Assembly: GCA_019914945.1 (NCBI GenBank)
Contig: CM034099.1
Span: forward strand, 15,737,923-15,801,922
Direction of reading: 5' to 3'
Length of the DNA: 64,000 nt
DNA from: Typha latifolia
Taxonomy: Eukaryota; Streptophyta; Magnoliopsida; Poales; Typhaceae
Shown: positions 24,801 through 36,304 of the stretch, piece by piece
Numbering within the stretch: the first letter of the stretch is position 1
Layout of the letters: the number at the start of each line of letters is the position of its first letter
Program-made: the position numbers and the translations under genes
Notes under the pieces: model-generated
The model's input: only the letters and a program-made list of their open reading frames with translations
Databases searched by the model: none
What the model was told of the DNA's origin: nothing

Positions 24801-24968
24801 GAACGCATGAGAACGCGCTGTGAACGTGATGTGAACTCATAAACTTTTCTCCAATAATCTTGCAATTCTTCAAAACAGATATTTTTTAGACTTGTATAAA
24901 AGCTCATATACATGTATAAATATACTTAAAATATTTTGTACACAATTGCCAACAATAAAAACCTAACA

Positions 24969-24973
24969 ATTGT
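24969..24973. repeat. target-site duplication ATTGT, right
   Basis: ATTGT immediately outside the right LTR of the copia element. It pairs with 11173-11177 and proves a single insertion event into LTR copy 3. Confidence 0.8.
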
Positions 24974-25655
24974 AGTTGAATTTGATATTATAATATAATT
25001 TTGATCGTAATGCATTATATGTGTTATATTTGAGAGAGTTGTGATGATGATATAACTCGAGATTTATTTACATATTGTCTAGAATTATATATTTAATCAA
25101 TAATGATATGATATATATTATACATTTATTAAGGATATATTTATATACCAATTCATGACTTGATGTTAATTTCTAATTTATATTATCCAATATATAATTT
25201 ACTCTCTATTTGACACCACTAATTTGAGATAAAGTTAGCCTTTAACTCATAACTCTCTTTATTTTCTTTTTTAATCCTTAGATATAAGATACTTGATAGC
25301 AACTTAAGATATCCTAAAAAGACATTTTAGACTAAAAATGAGGTGAGCTAGACGTGACTTAATATAGAAGATAATTTATATATAAATTAAGTTGTACCAT
25401 TTTTAGATATTTGTATTCTATTATATTAAATGATGATTTATATAATACATGTTGGATTATATTGTATTTGTGTATCACTTATTTTTAGTTGTATCTCAAT
25501 GGTTTGTTGTAACCTGTATAGGTCTTATCAGATTACATAGTAGTTCAATTTAATTATTATGAATTTGAATATTAATATGTTAATATATTTATTCGGATAA
25601 TAATATAATTTATTTTAAGATGAATTAAGTGAGTATAAATATATCTAATCCTTCC
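24974..25655 (-). mobile_element. gypsy-type LTR, copy 3, second part
   Basis: Directly continues the sequence broken at 11177. 'gttgaatttgatat' matches copy 2 read in reverse, and 25495-25545 (ttgttgtaacctgtataggt...) matches the copy-2 segment at about 17680-17730 in reverse. Similarity fades near 25655, before the expected GGGCGGGGGCGTTACA end, so this end is lost. Confidence 0.7.
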
Positions 25656-26920
25656 ATATCAAAGTAAGAGAGAATACATACTCACATTTAGGTCTAATTT
25701 GTAAGAAACGAAAGGATTTGAGGAAACTAAAATGATCCAATGAGGAGGGTATCCGAATCGATTACTGTACGTGATCGAAGGTGGAGCGAATCCAGGACAC
25801 AATTCTTGGATAGAGAATTAGAAGGAAGATATTTATTTTTTGGAGAAGAAAAATGAGATTCTTGCTTAGGTTGTCGAACATCTGTTCATCTCGAATTAAT
25901 TTGATCCACAGATGGAGCCGTGTCGTCAAGAAGTTGAACACATGCACCGTCGGCGATGACGCAACAGTGGAGGAGGACATCAAAAGACGCCTTCTCTTCT
26001 TTCAACCTCGACTAGAACGAGAGCATCGATCTCCGCCGATGAGCTAACAAGCGTCTTACGAGGCATCTGGGAGGCCGCGCGACAATGGCATAGACGACAG
26101 GATGATCTCATTCCAGAAGTGTTGGCCGATGGGAGCCCAAACGGATGGTGAGCAGCAGCAGTCTACTATTAGCTGCGTAATTGATTTATATTTGATCCAA
26201 AAGAAACAGTGAACTCTTCAACCGTTTTTTTTTAGTTTGTATATAAACTGTTAAATGATTTAGCCATTTTCTAGTAAACTAATGATATGGTAGTTGACGT
26301 GGTAATAAAATATATATAAAAATTTTGGGGTTAAATTTGATAGATAGATCAAAGTGTTAGTAAGTTAGGTGGCCCGTTTTGGTCAACTACTAGCATTTCA
26401 ATTGGGGTTTGGTCTTTGGTCTTTGTTTCCTTACAAAGAAAGAACCCACGACTACATTATTGCATCCGGATGGTTTGACACTTAACCTTGTAGGTCAAAT
26501 TACGTATGCTTCAGAGTTCGAGATTTTAACTTTTAGCTTTTGGATATATTCTTTCTATTCTCATGGTTTGTTTTTTTTTAAAAAGAAGGTCCGTAGGCCG
26601 TTCTATTCTCATAGTTAAATTAGCTTTGTATCAACTTTAACTTGAGACATTTAATAAAAATAAATTTTTTTACTATACAACAATATTTATTCGTTTTTCG
26701 TAAAACTACTGTGTGTTAGAGCAATATAAAATTTGAGAGTTGGATGCATTCTTTATAGTTGGGCTTTGTGAAAAGCTTAGGTTTAGCCATTGGGTGTGTA
26801 GTAGACTGAAAAAAAAAAAAAATTTTCCTGAGACGCAGAGAGGAAAGTATTCAAACTTTTAATAAGTTAGGCTTGAGCATGGATTCACGTACCCATTTTA
26901 GCCTCGCGGGTCGAGAACGA

Positions 26921-26923
<3 letters not shown>
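25656..26923. other. spacer with no supported gene
   Basis: A short plus-strand frame at 25853-26047 (64 residues, starting MRFLLRLSNICSSRIN) lies in slightly GC-richer DNA (25740-26160). It has no recognised domain and is not called. The rest is AT-rich. Confidence 0.4.

Positions 26924-26965
<42 letters not shown>
26924..26965. repeat. (TA)n microsatellite, left of MITE copy C
   Basis: About 21 TA units directly abutting the MITE. A second TA run abuts its other end (27465-27495). Confidence 0.95.
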
Positions 26966-26968
<3 letters not shown>

Positions 26969-27460
26969 AATTTTTATAAATTGCATCATATATTTTATTA
27001 TTATAGTAATTCACACCTATTTTTGAGGATTTTGTAATCCAAATCCTTATTTTCCTATATAATTTTCATTTAACACTTAAAAATTAATTTAGATGATACT
27101 AAAAAAAATATTCTATTATAATATACAAAATAATTTACAAATATCTAAATTATTTATGTCTTTTTCATTCTTCTTTTCTCTTCCCCCAAAAAAAAAAAGA
27201 TAAGGAGGAAGGGGAGGTGGGAACATGAGAAAAATATGGTGATAACGACTGCGGAAGAGGTAGGTGAGGAGATGGTAGAGAGATATAAAAAATAAGAAAG
27301 AATGGTATGAGTGTTTTAGTAACTTAGTTAATATTAGTTAATTATAATAATGTCAGAATGTTAAACGAGAATTATAGAAAAAAAAAGAGATCGGATTATA
27401 AAATTCTAAAAAAAGTGTGAATCACATAATGAATAATATATAAGGTGTGACATGTAAAAA

Positions 27461-27464
<4 letters not shown>
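26966..27464. mobile_element. long-TIR MITE, copy C
   Basis: The left arm GTGAATTTTTATAAATTGCA and the inverted right arm GAGATTTTTACATGTCACAC belong to the same family as the elements at 7457-7966 and 8535-9087. Both ends touch TA microsatellites, so the element appears to have inserted into one AT run. No ORF. Confidence 0.6.

Positions 27465-27495
<31 letters not shown>
27465..27495. repeat. (TA)n microsatellite, right of MITE copy C
   Basis: Continuation of the AT run split by the MITE. 27496-28099 holds no other gene I recognise. Confidence 0.95.
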
Positions 27496-27499
<4 letters not shown>

Positions 27500-28077
27500 T
27501 TTTTATGTTAAATATAAACCACTTTAGTTTAATATACTCTTGTATTTGTACATGATATTATTTGTTGGGCTACAAATTTTTAATGTTAGTAGACGAGGAT
27601 CGGGTCTAAGCCCAATTCAGACCCAAATTACAAAGGATATGATTTCCAATTGATCCAACTATTTGAATCTCTTATCTTACCACTTAATTTATAATTTTTT
27701 TGAGGAAAGGCTCATGCTCTGTTTCACCAAAACAAATAAACCAACACCAAAGAAAGTTTTTCAAATGCCTGGGTAAACCACATAAAGCTGCATATCCCTC
27801 AAAACAATCAGACGGACCCATCCAAATACTCAAACAACTGACAGAGAGAGGGAAACAAAACACACACATAATAACTAGAACATCTTCAATCTTTGTGAGG
27901 TCCAGAACTTGAGTCATCCTCATTGTCTTCTTTAGTACCTCCTCACCCTGAACTCTTGCCTAACAAAAGAATAAAGATGTAGTATACCACTTTATGTTAC
28001 ATCTTAAAAGATAGTAAAAGTGAAAAACTCTTCAATTAAAACTCACCTATGTATAGTTATGACTAGAAGGGTATGAT

Positions 28078-28083
28078 TTATTT
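28078..28083 (-). terminator. possible polyadenylation signal of the P450
   Basis: AATAAA on the minus strand, just 17 bases past the stop codon. This is close, and plant signals are loose. Confidence 0.3.
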
Positions 28084-28099
28084 ATTTTTCTTTTAGGGT

Positions 28100-29638
28100 T
28101 TAAGATACAAATGTACCAGTTGCTGACTTGTTCCTCCTGGGAAAGATTCTAGCCCGGAGAGGATTCTTCATAACCACAGTAAAGCTCAGCTCCTCCGCCA
28201 TATCGACCTCTTCTCCCTCCACCGCCTTCCATTCGAACTTCCACACCAAATTGGCCAGGAAGTACTCAAGATGCAGCATGGCAAGCCCGTACCCGGGGCA
28301 CATCCTTCTCCCGGCCCCGAACGGTATCATCTTCATCTCCCTACTCCCCGTTATATCCACATCTTCCCCTTCCCCGCCTTCCAAGAACCTCTCCGGCCTG
28401 AACTCCATCGGCTCCTTCCACGCCGCCGCGTCCCGTCCTATCTCCGACACCAAGAAGTTCACCTCCGCTCCCTTCGGTATCGAATACCCGTCGAATTCTA
28501 TGTCGTCTTTCACGGCGTGCGGCAGCACGAAGTGGCCCGGCGGGTGCCGCCGCAGGCCTTCCATCACCACTGCCTTCAGGTACGGCATCCTCTGCAGGTC
28601 CTCTTCTTGGATTTCTCCGCGTTCGTCTCCGACCACCGCCGCCATCTCTTGGAATAGCCTGGCCTGCACCTCCTGGCGCTTTACCAGGTTCGCCATGATC
28701 CACTGCAGCGGCGTCGTGGTCGTGTCGATGCCGGCGGTTAGGAACTCCGAGCAGATGCTCACCATCTCGTCCTCCGTCAGCTTCCGTTCTTGTTCCTCCT
28801 CTTGAATCTCTAAATCGAGAATCGAATCCACGTAGGAGAAGTCGAAGCTCTTCTTCTTATCGTTGTCTCGTCGTGCTCGAATTAAAGGGATAAAGATCTC
28901 CTCCAGTTTTCTTCTCATCTCTACATATTCCATCCAACGCTTGCGGAATAGAAGCTTCATGATCTTGGGAAAGAAAGCGAAGATGGGGAATTTAGTGAAG
29001 GAAAGGATCATTTCTGATTCTAGAACTTGGATGTCTATAATGGTTTTCTCCTCCAACTTCTCTCCGAAGCACATGAGCCCCAGCAAGCAGAACATAGCGA
29101 ACTGGAAGCTCTCCACGACCACCGTGATGCCTTCGTTGGCCTCCCTCTGGGTCTCGAGCTTCTCGAAGAGGATTCCGAGTACCCAACGGCGAGCCGGCGC
29201 GAAGAGCTTCACGCGAGAAGGGTGGAGGATTTCGGAACTGAGATTGCGGCGTAGGAGACGCCAGAAATTGCCGTATGGCGCCGAGCTGATGTTGTGCTGG
29301 TTGCAAGTGAATAGGATGTTCGGGTCAACGGCGGGTGGGCGGTCGGCGAAGGCAGCGCCATTTTGGATAAGGGCGCGGTGGGCCACGCGGCTGTCGGCGA
29401 TGAAGATGCACGGGCGGAATCCGATGTTGACGGAGATGATCGAGCCGTGCTTCGCGTGGAGCTCCCGGAGGAGGGGCTCCACATCGAAGATTGATTTCCG
29501 TTGCCATATGAAGTTGAGAAGGAAGGGGATGGAAGGGGGACCCGGTGGCAGCTTTTTATTGCTGTGGGATTTGGGGAGGATAAGTTTGAGAGCTATGAAT
29601 GCAGAGATGGATAAGAAGAGGAGCAGCAGAATCTCCAT
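28100..29638 (-). CDS. CYP89A: cytochrome P450, CYP89A-like
   Basis: A 512-residue intronless P450, the normal length for plant A-type enzymes. An N-terminal membrane anchor (1-21) leads to the hinge PPGPPSIPF (31-39). The I-helix oxygen-binding motif is AGIDTT (302-307), the K-helix ExxR is EGLR (360-363), the PERF motif is at 415-418, and the heme loop FGAGRRMC puts the cysteine ligand at 447. The phrases 'EGLRRHPPGHFVLPHAV', 'VNFLVSEIGRD' and 'MCPGYGLAMLHLEYFLANLV' are typical of CYP89/CYP77-like clan 71 members, and CYP89A fits best. CYP89A9 in Arabidopsis oxidises chlorophyll catabolites; the substrate here cannot be told from sequence. It would sit on the ER, facing the cytosol. All catalytic motifs are intact, with no stop or frameshift. 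High GC contrasts with the AT-rich flanks. Confidence 0.95.
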   Translation of the reverse strand: MEILLLLFLSISAFIALKLILPKSHSNKKLPPGPPSIPFLLNFIWQRKSIFDVEPLLRELHAKHGSIISVNIGFRPCIFIADSRVAHRALIQNGAAFADRPPAVDPNILFTCNQHNISSAPYGNFWRLLRRNLSSEILHPSRVKLFAPARRWVLGILFEKLETQREANEGITVVVESFQFAMFCLLGLMCFGEKLEEKTIIDIQVLESEMILSFTKFPIFAFFPKIMKLLFRKRWMEYVEMRRKLEEIFIPLIRARRDNDKKKSFDFSYVDSILDLEIQEEEQERKLTEDEMVSICSEFLTAGIDTTTTPLQWIMANLVKRQEVQARLFQEMAAVVGDERGEIQEEDLQRMPYLKAVVMEGLRRHPPGHFVLPHAVKDDIEFDGYSIPKGAEVNFLVSEIGRDAAAWKEPMEFRPERFLEGGEGEDVDITGSREMKMIPFGAGRRMCPGYGLAMLHLEYFLANLVWKFEWKAVEGEEVDMAEELSFTVVMKNPLRARIFPRRNKSATGTFVS

Positions 29639-29681
29639 TTTGGATGAGTGGAGTAAGAAGGCAGAGGAATTGTATCTGTCC

Positions 29682-29705
29682 TTATAGACTATAGTTTATA
29701 GTATG
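29682..29705 (-). promoter_or_regulatory. possible TATA boxes of the P450
   Basis: The minus strand reads ACTATAAACTATAGTCTATAAGG, 45-65 bases before the ATG, so two TATAAA-like sites are present. The short distance would mean a very short leader. Confidence 0.35.
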
Positions 29706-29835
29706 AAACTGGTTGTTTGTTTGATCTGGTAGCAGATATTCGAAAAGGTCCGTGCGGTGGGAAACAATTTTTTTCCGGGAAAATTACATTTAACCCCATT
29801 TTGGTTTACTCTCAATTTTACAAAACTACCCTACA

Positions 29836-29967
29836 GAAGAATATGGTGCTGTGCCACTTGCCAGCCTTGAAGAGAGGATAAGGTTTATTGGCAATTAAGT
29901 TGAGGATAATTCTGAGGACTTCCTTACCATCACAGAGTTGGAAAATATGGTACAAGACTTGTGGTAG
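29836..29967 (+). pseudogene. coding-like fragment of unknown origin
   Basis: The plus frame reads EEYGAVPLASLEERIRFIGN, stop, VEDNSEDFLTITELENMVQD-LW, stop. Amino-acid composition and codon use look like real protein, with one internal stop. I do not recognise the family. It may be a gene or transposon relic upstream of the P450. The rest of 29968-31588 shows nothing coding that I can support. A single hAT-like end (TAGGGGTGAAAACAGG) lies at 30717. Confidence 0.3.
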
Positions 29968-31588
29968 GTATTAAGTACCCAAAAGACATTTAAAAAAAGA
30001 AAAAGAAAATCAAGAAACAAAACACTTATTATCATCACCCGACCCAATTGCAACCTTATTAGCATCTATTATCAATAAAAATATGAGCCCACTTAATACA
30101 TCTGACCATTATTAATCAATTATCGTACCATATTCATTTTGGTCGAATATGATCATAATTGGCCTTCGAACTATTTTTCCGAGACGATATTAATTTCAAC
30201 TTGAATCGCTTTTAGTAATTCTACTTCTTAAGAAGAATATCCTCACTAACTGGGACTGGCTGAAAGCAATAGCTTCGTCTCTTGCTGTACTGAAATATCC
30301 TCAATAATTATACTCCACCGTATCATTCACATGAATTTTAAACATAAGGCTCTTTGCAATATTCCAGTAACATATCAATTCCTAAATTTAGTAAATCATG
30401 GACATACACACATAATCATTCGAACATTTAAGAATTTTACAGTAGAAATCAAGCCTACTTCTGACATCTTAAAATTACATTACATAATCACATTGTAAAA
30501 TTTGAAATATTAAGATTTGTGCTTATTTTAGACCTTAGAACAGAGTGATTGTCTTAGAAACAGGAGTTCATTATCTTGATAAAAAGCCAACGCACATATA
30601 AATATAAATATAACTTCCACTACTCTAACAAACTATGTCTGTTTATTTAATTATATTAATTGGCAGAATATGTATTGTCTCATGGTTTGCAAGCCAAAGC
30701 CAGACAGTTAGTCGTTAGGGGTGAAAACAGGTCAAATTAACTCTGACCCCACTTGATTCTATATCCGGATCGAATTGGATACGGGTGCATAAATGCCACC
30801 AATTCCGGACACAGAACCGACAGGGGTTTACAAAAATGTCCAAAATCTGGATGCCGTTATACATTAGTTTCACAGACAATATTGGCAAAATAGCTTGTAA
30901 AACAAGTTCAAATAGTTTAAACTCATATTCTGAAACTTCCATATAGATGAAGAAAAAAGAAAAAGAAGAAAGAAAAGAAAGAACGTACCTGCCACAATGG
31001 AAGACCAGGGAAGCAGTCGCAGGTGCCACAATGGAAGACTAGGGAAGCAGGCACAGGTCGGCAGAGACTAAACTGGAGACAATCTCAAAAGGAAAGCAGC
31101 ACATAAATATATTTGGTTCTAATGATTAGACAGTTGTGTTGCGCTCAAAAGAAGATCAGATTGAGATAAACATCACCAGGGCATCGTCAGATGTCCCTAA
31201 AAAATTTATGCACAAGTTACTGATAAGGACATTACAAAAATACATGTCCATTCAGATATCTGGATTCCACCAGGTTCTGTTACAGAGCAACTCCTCGCTT
31301 ACATACTTCTACTACCATTTCTTCATACCAGGAGTTCCTGTCTCACTTCATCTCGTGGCATTGCAAAACACACTGTTTCCCAGTTTCCCATTTCCTGTAT
31401 TAATTATACTTTACTCTGTCCTTGTTCAATTTCTTCCCCCCTTGAGTGACAGGGAATATCATACACCCAAAGGACACGTAAAACAACCAAGGGCATGTAA
31501 CATGTATGGTTATCCTAAACATACACGCTTAGCTGGTCCTACTGAAATGTAGCAAAGGAGAAACTACATTGCCAGTAGTAACTAGCAT

Positions 31589-34500
31589 TTATCTCCGGGA
31601 TGCGTTGTGAGAAGTGAAAAACCGGTAATCTGGGTGATCAACATGGAGGAGCCGCAACCAATTATCAGCAGCTTGCAGCAGTGAACTCGCCAATTGCCTC
31701 TCACCTCCACTAGGAGTCCATATTGTACCTTTAAACTTGTAAGAGGCTAGTCCAAAAGTTGGAAGAGAAATCATTGGAACACCATCAACCCTCTGTGGAA
31801 AGGTAATTGTAGGACCAGAAGCACTGCCAATGCCTGCAACCAAGAAGTCAACAGAAGAATACTGTAAGGTTAATTGGAACAAAAGTGTTAATAATGGCCA
31901 AGTAATACGTAAATGGTGAAACCATATAAAATATTCTATCAAAAGATTCAAACAACAATGCTAGCTTATAAGTCCACCAAGAAAGAAATGGAACTTCATG
32001 ATAAAAAGATAAACCAAATGGTGTGAGACAATTTCCACTAGGTTGAAGTATGAATATCGACAGGTGTAAAAAGTTGGTATAGATAAGTCAGAAAACTAGT
32101 TCATCATTATCCAGCCATTCTATATTACTTTACACATGGTGATGCATGATTCTTGAATGCTACTAAAGTGATAAGGTGCTAAAAGGTGCAAATGATTGGT
32201 GGCCAATGGACATCTAGATACCAAGTCAACACAAAAACCAAAATCCAAGAATATTCTAAATACAAGATTCTAAAGTAACATACAAAATTGATAAGGTAAG
32301 AATTCAATTATTAACCTTAGTAACTGGCCAAGATCTGCTTTTTGGCTATACGCAATACTAGTTCAATAATACAGTCATCTTATGAATCCAAAGCAAGAGA
32401 AGAGAAATTGACGTGAAGACACCTAATAGACTACCAACGGACAAGAATATTAATTGAAATAAAAAACATAACTCAGATGATTTATATGATACCTGAGAAT
32501 AAGCTACAAAACAGATAAATCAACAAGCTGCTAGACGTGTTATTTTACAATTATAAAGAGTAACACATCCATGATGTATAAGAGAATAAAGCTCAAGAAA
32601 CTTAGATGTAAGGCATGCAGAATATCAAACATCCATGTATGACAAATACACCCTCCTTGTTATCTAGTAATAGTTAAAAGAACTTTATATGTTATATATC
32701 ATATATACTTTACAGTATCAATATATAACTGTATAAGAATCATGATATTCAGGGAAAGAAGATGCCAAACACACAACACCACCCTGAGTGATATGGGATT
32801 TGGGGTGTGGGGAGGGCTGTTACTGTTTCATGTTTGAAGTGATGAAAGAAATCCACTAGATGCATCTTAGTAGAGATATGCACAATTAATCAAAAGTCAT
32901 TTCTTTCTTATTCAGAAACTCCTGCCATGATGTTGGTTCTGCAAATGGCAAAACGTATATTTTTCAATATGAATAGAATTTACGTGGCATAACGATTAAG
33001 GTTTGATATACAAGGTCTAGCCTCCAATTCAAAATGTTAATAAAATCTACTTATCTGTGCCTTTTTGTTCCGTACGCCTCTAGGTTCCACTGAAGAAAAT
33101 GGTGAAATCATTAATTTCCAATCTTATCCATCATCCAAGAGCAATGCAAAAAGTAAGCATCCCAGCTTCAGTTGCCTTAACTTCTTGGGTTAGGTGTTTT
33201 TCATTCATTTGACCAAAATTTTCACCCTAATCTTAGAGACCTTTGTATGAGGTGGCCTATTAAACAATAGATTTTCATGATCTACCCATCAAACGAAATC
33301 AATTTCGCTTATTTAAGGCTAGATATTTTACATATTTAGGGTAAATAAACTGAGAAATTAACTTTTTTTCTATTTAAACCGGAGTTACCCATATTTAAAG
33401 GAACAGAAATTAGATGACCCGTTAAAAGGTTTTTGATGGATTCAAACAAAATCTATAGAAACCATCATAAAGAAGCTCTTCAAGTGTAGTATCTTTAGTA
33501 TAGTAAGGAAGAACTCAATCTGTTGATAGGTTATTTATAAGGCTGCAACAAGATAAGCCATACTTGAACAATTCACAATCACAGTTTTCAAGTGATAACA
33601 ATGAAGAATGAACACATGAATTCACATTATTTCATCTTAATAGGCATATAAATTAATACTGTTCTTATGTCCTACTTATGAGTAGAGATTGAGCTATAAT
33701 TAGACTCATTAAGATACAATTTGATGGGAACCCAAGTTTGGTTTGGGAGATTGAGCTTCTTGATTAAAAAAGAGAAAAACAAGCTTCAACTTTTCAAGAA
33801 TAAATAAATTAAGAAATTTGCTGACCCATAAATTTTTTAAAATAATACATCAAAAGATATATGGTTTGCAACTTTAGAAAGTAGATATTATTTTCTGAAA
33901 CATATCCTCCATGATATTGCATGATCATAAAAAGACAATATTCCCTTTTAGTAGCCAATCCAGTATAACATAAAACGCTGAAGTCTTCAACTAATAAAAA
34001 TGTATTTCCCTCCTTTCCTCATTAATTAGTGAACCTCCTATTCTGGGATCATATGTTCGGAAGCCCAACTTGTAAAAGAAATTCATCTTTTTTTAAATCC
34101 AATTATTCATATTCTAGATAGAATTTTATGATTGGAATCTCAAAATAAAATATATAAAAGCAACCCAACATTAGCAGAAATTCTATGCTTCTTCTGCAGA
34201 AGATATTAAACCAATTATCAGACAACAAAATATACAATTCTCTCGCCAAGCTTCTGCAGAGCTTACTCTCAAAGGCACAATAGAAATTGCTTTTATGGGA
34301 AGAGCCTGTGGAACTTATAATTTGCATGCCTCTGAAATGCACTGGGACATACAATTTGCAAGAATAAGCTGCCTCACAGTCATGTACCAGTCATGTACTA
34401 GAAATATCTGATTCAATTCATAAGGTCCCACAATTCTAAAGACATGAAACACAATTATGTGAAAGAGGTAGGAAAATAACTCACCTTTTATTGGAGTTGA

Positions 34501-36304
34501 AAGGGAATGAAAGGTGAGAAAGCAAGCATCCAAATCACGTAATGTTGGTCCGGTTGGTATCCGGTATATAGGATACCTGCATCATTCATGGTAAAATGGA
34601 GCAAACAACCATCAGCCAAGTTGAGATCAACAATGACTTGAATTGCAAATCGAGATCAAATAGAACATAAATTAAAATTTTACCATGCAACAGACATCCA
34701 ACTGGCTGGCAACAAATCACAACTTCTGATTGTCTTCAATTCGGGAAATCGTCGTGCAAGGGCTGAAACCTGAAACAAGTCAGCTATGTCAGAAGAAAAT
34801 AGGACTTTAATGACCTAGAAAGCCATATCAGGTTGGTTGCTTAACAAAGATAAAATCATGCCTTATCGGCTAATGGTTCACGTATGTATGGAGGGTCCAT
34901 TTCAAGGAACTCGAAAAGCAGATGGCCCTGAGAATCTCCAGAATCACCATCATTGCTTGTCAAGGCCTCCTTCCAGGCTACGCTTTTTTCTTTCAGGGAC
35001 AATCTGTCCATCCTTAGACGAGAAGCACCAGAAAGATGGTTTCGATTCCGTTGACCCTTTTCATGCTCAGAATCACTGCTTCCATCACTACTTGAATCCC
35101 GAAAACCTTCACCATCACTGTCCTCGCCAATTTGCCTAGCGCAATAGAATTATCATTAGTAACATGTCAAAAGCAACATCAAGGAGTTATTCAAGTATGG
35201 TCTACAATATAGTCTAAGACACAGTAAGTTAAATATAAGAAGAATAATAACTACATCACAATGGCAACCAAGACCAAAAACACTTCCAAAAGAAATAGTG
35301 AGCTTATAGTAGCATCTGGTATGTTTGTTCACTTGGTTCTGCCAACATTTGTCCAAGCAAAATGTAAGCCCGTAATATTACCATTTTGCTGATCCAACCA
35401 CATACACATACAGATATGTCAATCTTCCATAAAGCCAGTGTAGTTTTGTCTAGGCCAACAATTTCTCATTAGTGACAACTCATCTAGCATCTATGTTTCT
35501 CAATGGGATATCTTGGTATCTCAATGGTAGAAAACAGGAATGTAGCTCCATAAACAGATATCAACGTCACAAATATTTCTCAAACACTAATAAGGCAGAA
35601 GATTCATAAAAAAACCAAAAGGATCATGGACATCAACTCTAAGAAAAATAAGTTTATATGGTAGTCTTCTTGCAGCCCACAAATATTTATGAATCATAAA
35701 TAAGCAAACAGATAATTAAGACCCAAATCAATGATAACCAAACTAGAGAGTACAAAATTCATATAACTACCCAAACATTGGAGAATAGAAATCTTGCAAA
35801 AAAAATTTTAAATGGCGTAATGCTCGATACCTTGAATTAGCTGACGGTCGAGTCAATTCACCGTATAATTGGATTCCTGACAGGTAGGGCACGTAGTACT
35901 GCACAACGCTTTCATTCCCATTCAGAAGCAAAGGAAAACCAGCTCCATATGCGCTCCATTCCTTAAACGACTCCCAAAGATCTCCGAGCGCAAAGTACGG
36001 CATCAATTCCACATCGCACGCTCTCCAACCCCGCATCCTCGTCTACAGATCACCAAATCCGACCAAACTTTAACCATAGATTTCGAACCCAAACAAGATC
36101 GAAACGCCGATAAAATCTTGTACAAACCTTGGGGAGATACTGAGCCGGAATCGACGGCGTGGTGGATTCCAAGAACCGATCTAGATTGCACGATGGAGAA
36201 AGCAGTCGCTTCTCCTTCTCCCATCCTCCCCGATTTTGGTGGCTTCGCCGCGCTTTGCCGGCGCTGTAGAATCGATCCTCTCCGTAGCAACGCCTCGTCC
36301 CCAT
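31589..36304 (-). CDS. DUF789 family protein, six exons
   Basis: Exons on the minus strand: 36128-36304, 35831-36042, 34862-35135, 34684-34769, 34485-34576 and 31589-31833. All phases agree, giving 1,086 nt and 361 residues. The product has the DUF789 signatures [25 protein letters not shown] (here [12 protein letters not shown]), '[18 protein letters not shown]', '[16 protein letters not shown]', '[20 protein letters not shown]', '[20 protein letters not shown]', '[20 protein letters not shown]', '[10 protein letters not shown]' and '[16 protein letters not shown]'. Exon 3 adds a Ser/Asp-rich linker. Introns are 85, 695, 92, 107 and 2,651 bp. Intron 3 uses a GC donor (AAG|GCATGA) because read-through meets a stop at once. 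The family is plant-specific and its molecular role is unknown. The CT-rich 5' leader and GC-rich first exon are typical of an expressed gene. Confidence 0.93.
32975..33100. repeat. possible tRNA-derived SINE fragment in intron 5
   Basis: 'acgtggcataacgattaaggtttgatat' followed by 'caaggtctagcctccaattcaaa' resembles the A-box/B-box layout of plant SINEs. Degenerate, with no clear tail or target duplication. Confidence 0.3.
34770..34861 (-). other. GC-AG intron (intron 3 of the DUF789 gene)
   Basis: The donor is AAG|GC and the acceptor is TTTCAG|GT. A GT donor in the right frame is absent nearby, and the joined exons keep the conserved '[18 protein letters not shown]' reading. Confidence 0.8.

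Larger units (their letters stand above)
11178..24968 (-). mobile_element. Ty1/copia retrotransposon (minus strand), degenerate and nested
   Basis: Two LTRs of the same family, a 5-bp target duplication (ATTGT), an initiator-Met primer site (23880-23891) next to the 5' LTR and a purine tract (15060-15071) next to the 3' LTR define a full element of 13.8 kb, about 7.7 kb without nested insertions. On the minus strand the order is 5' LTR, gag (about 23892-22860), protease (about 22228-21755) and integrase (about 21600-20814), then an insertion (LTR copy 2), an extra ORF (about 16518-15579) and the 3' LTR. PR-before-IN is copia order. No reverse transcriptase or RNase H motif was found between the integrase and the extra ORF, so that part appears deleted. 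Stops and frameshifts break every ORF. Confidence 0.9.
23894..24968 (-). repeat. 5' LTR of the copia element
   Basis: On the minus strand it runs TGTTAGGTTTTTATTGTTGG ... GGGATTTTTTCA, 1,075 bp. It holds a 54-bp tandem array with TTCGAA cores (about 24440-24800) and a TATA-like site (24358-24367). Sister copies are the 3' LTR (11178-15059, interrupted) and the solo LTR at 54871-55914. Confidence 0.9.

Noticed and set aside
28128..29687. Long open frames antisense to the P450
   Set aside because: Shadows caused by the GC-rich codon bias of the real minus-strand gene.
30716..31030. Possible hAT element starting TAGGGGTGAAAACAGG
   Set aside because: No matching opposite end or target duplication found, so only one end is suggested.
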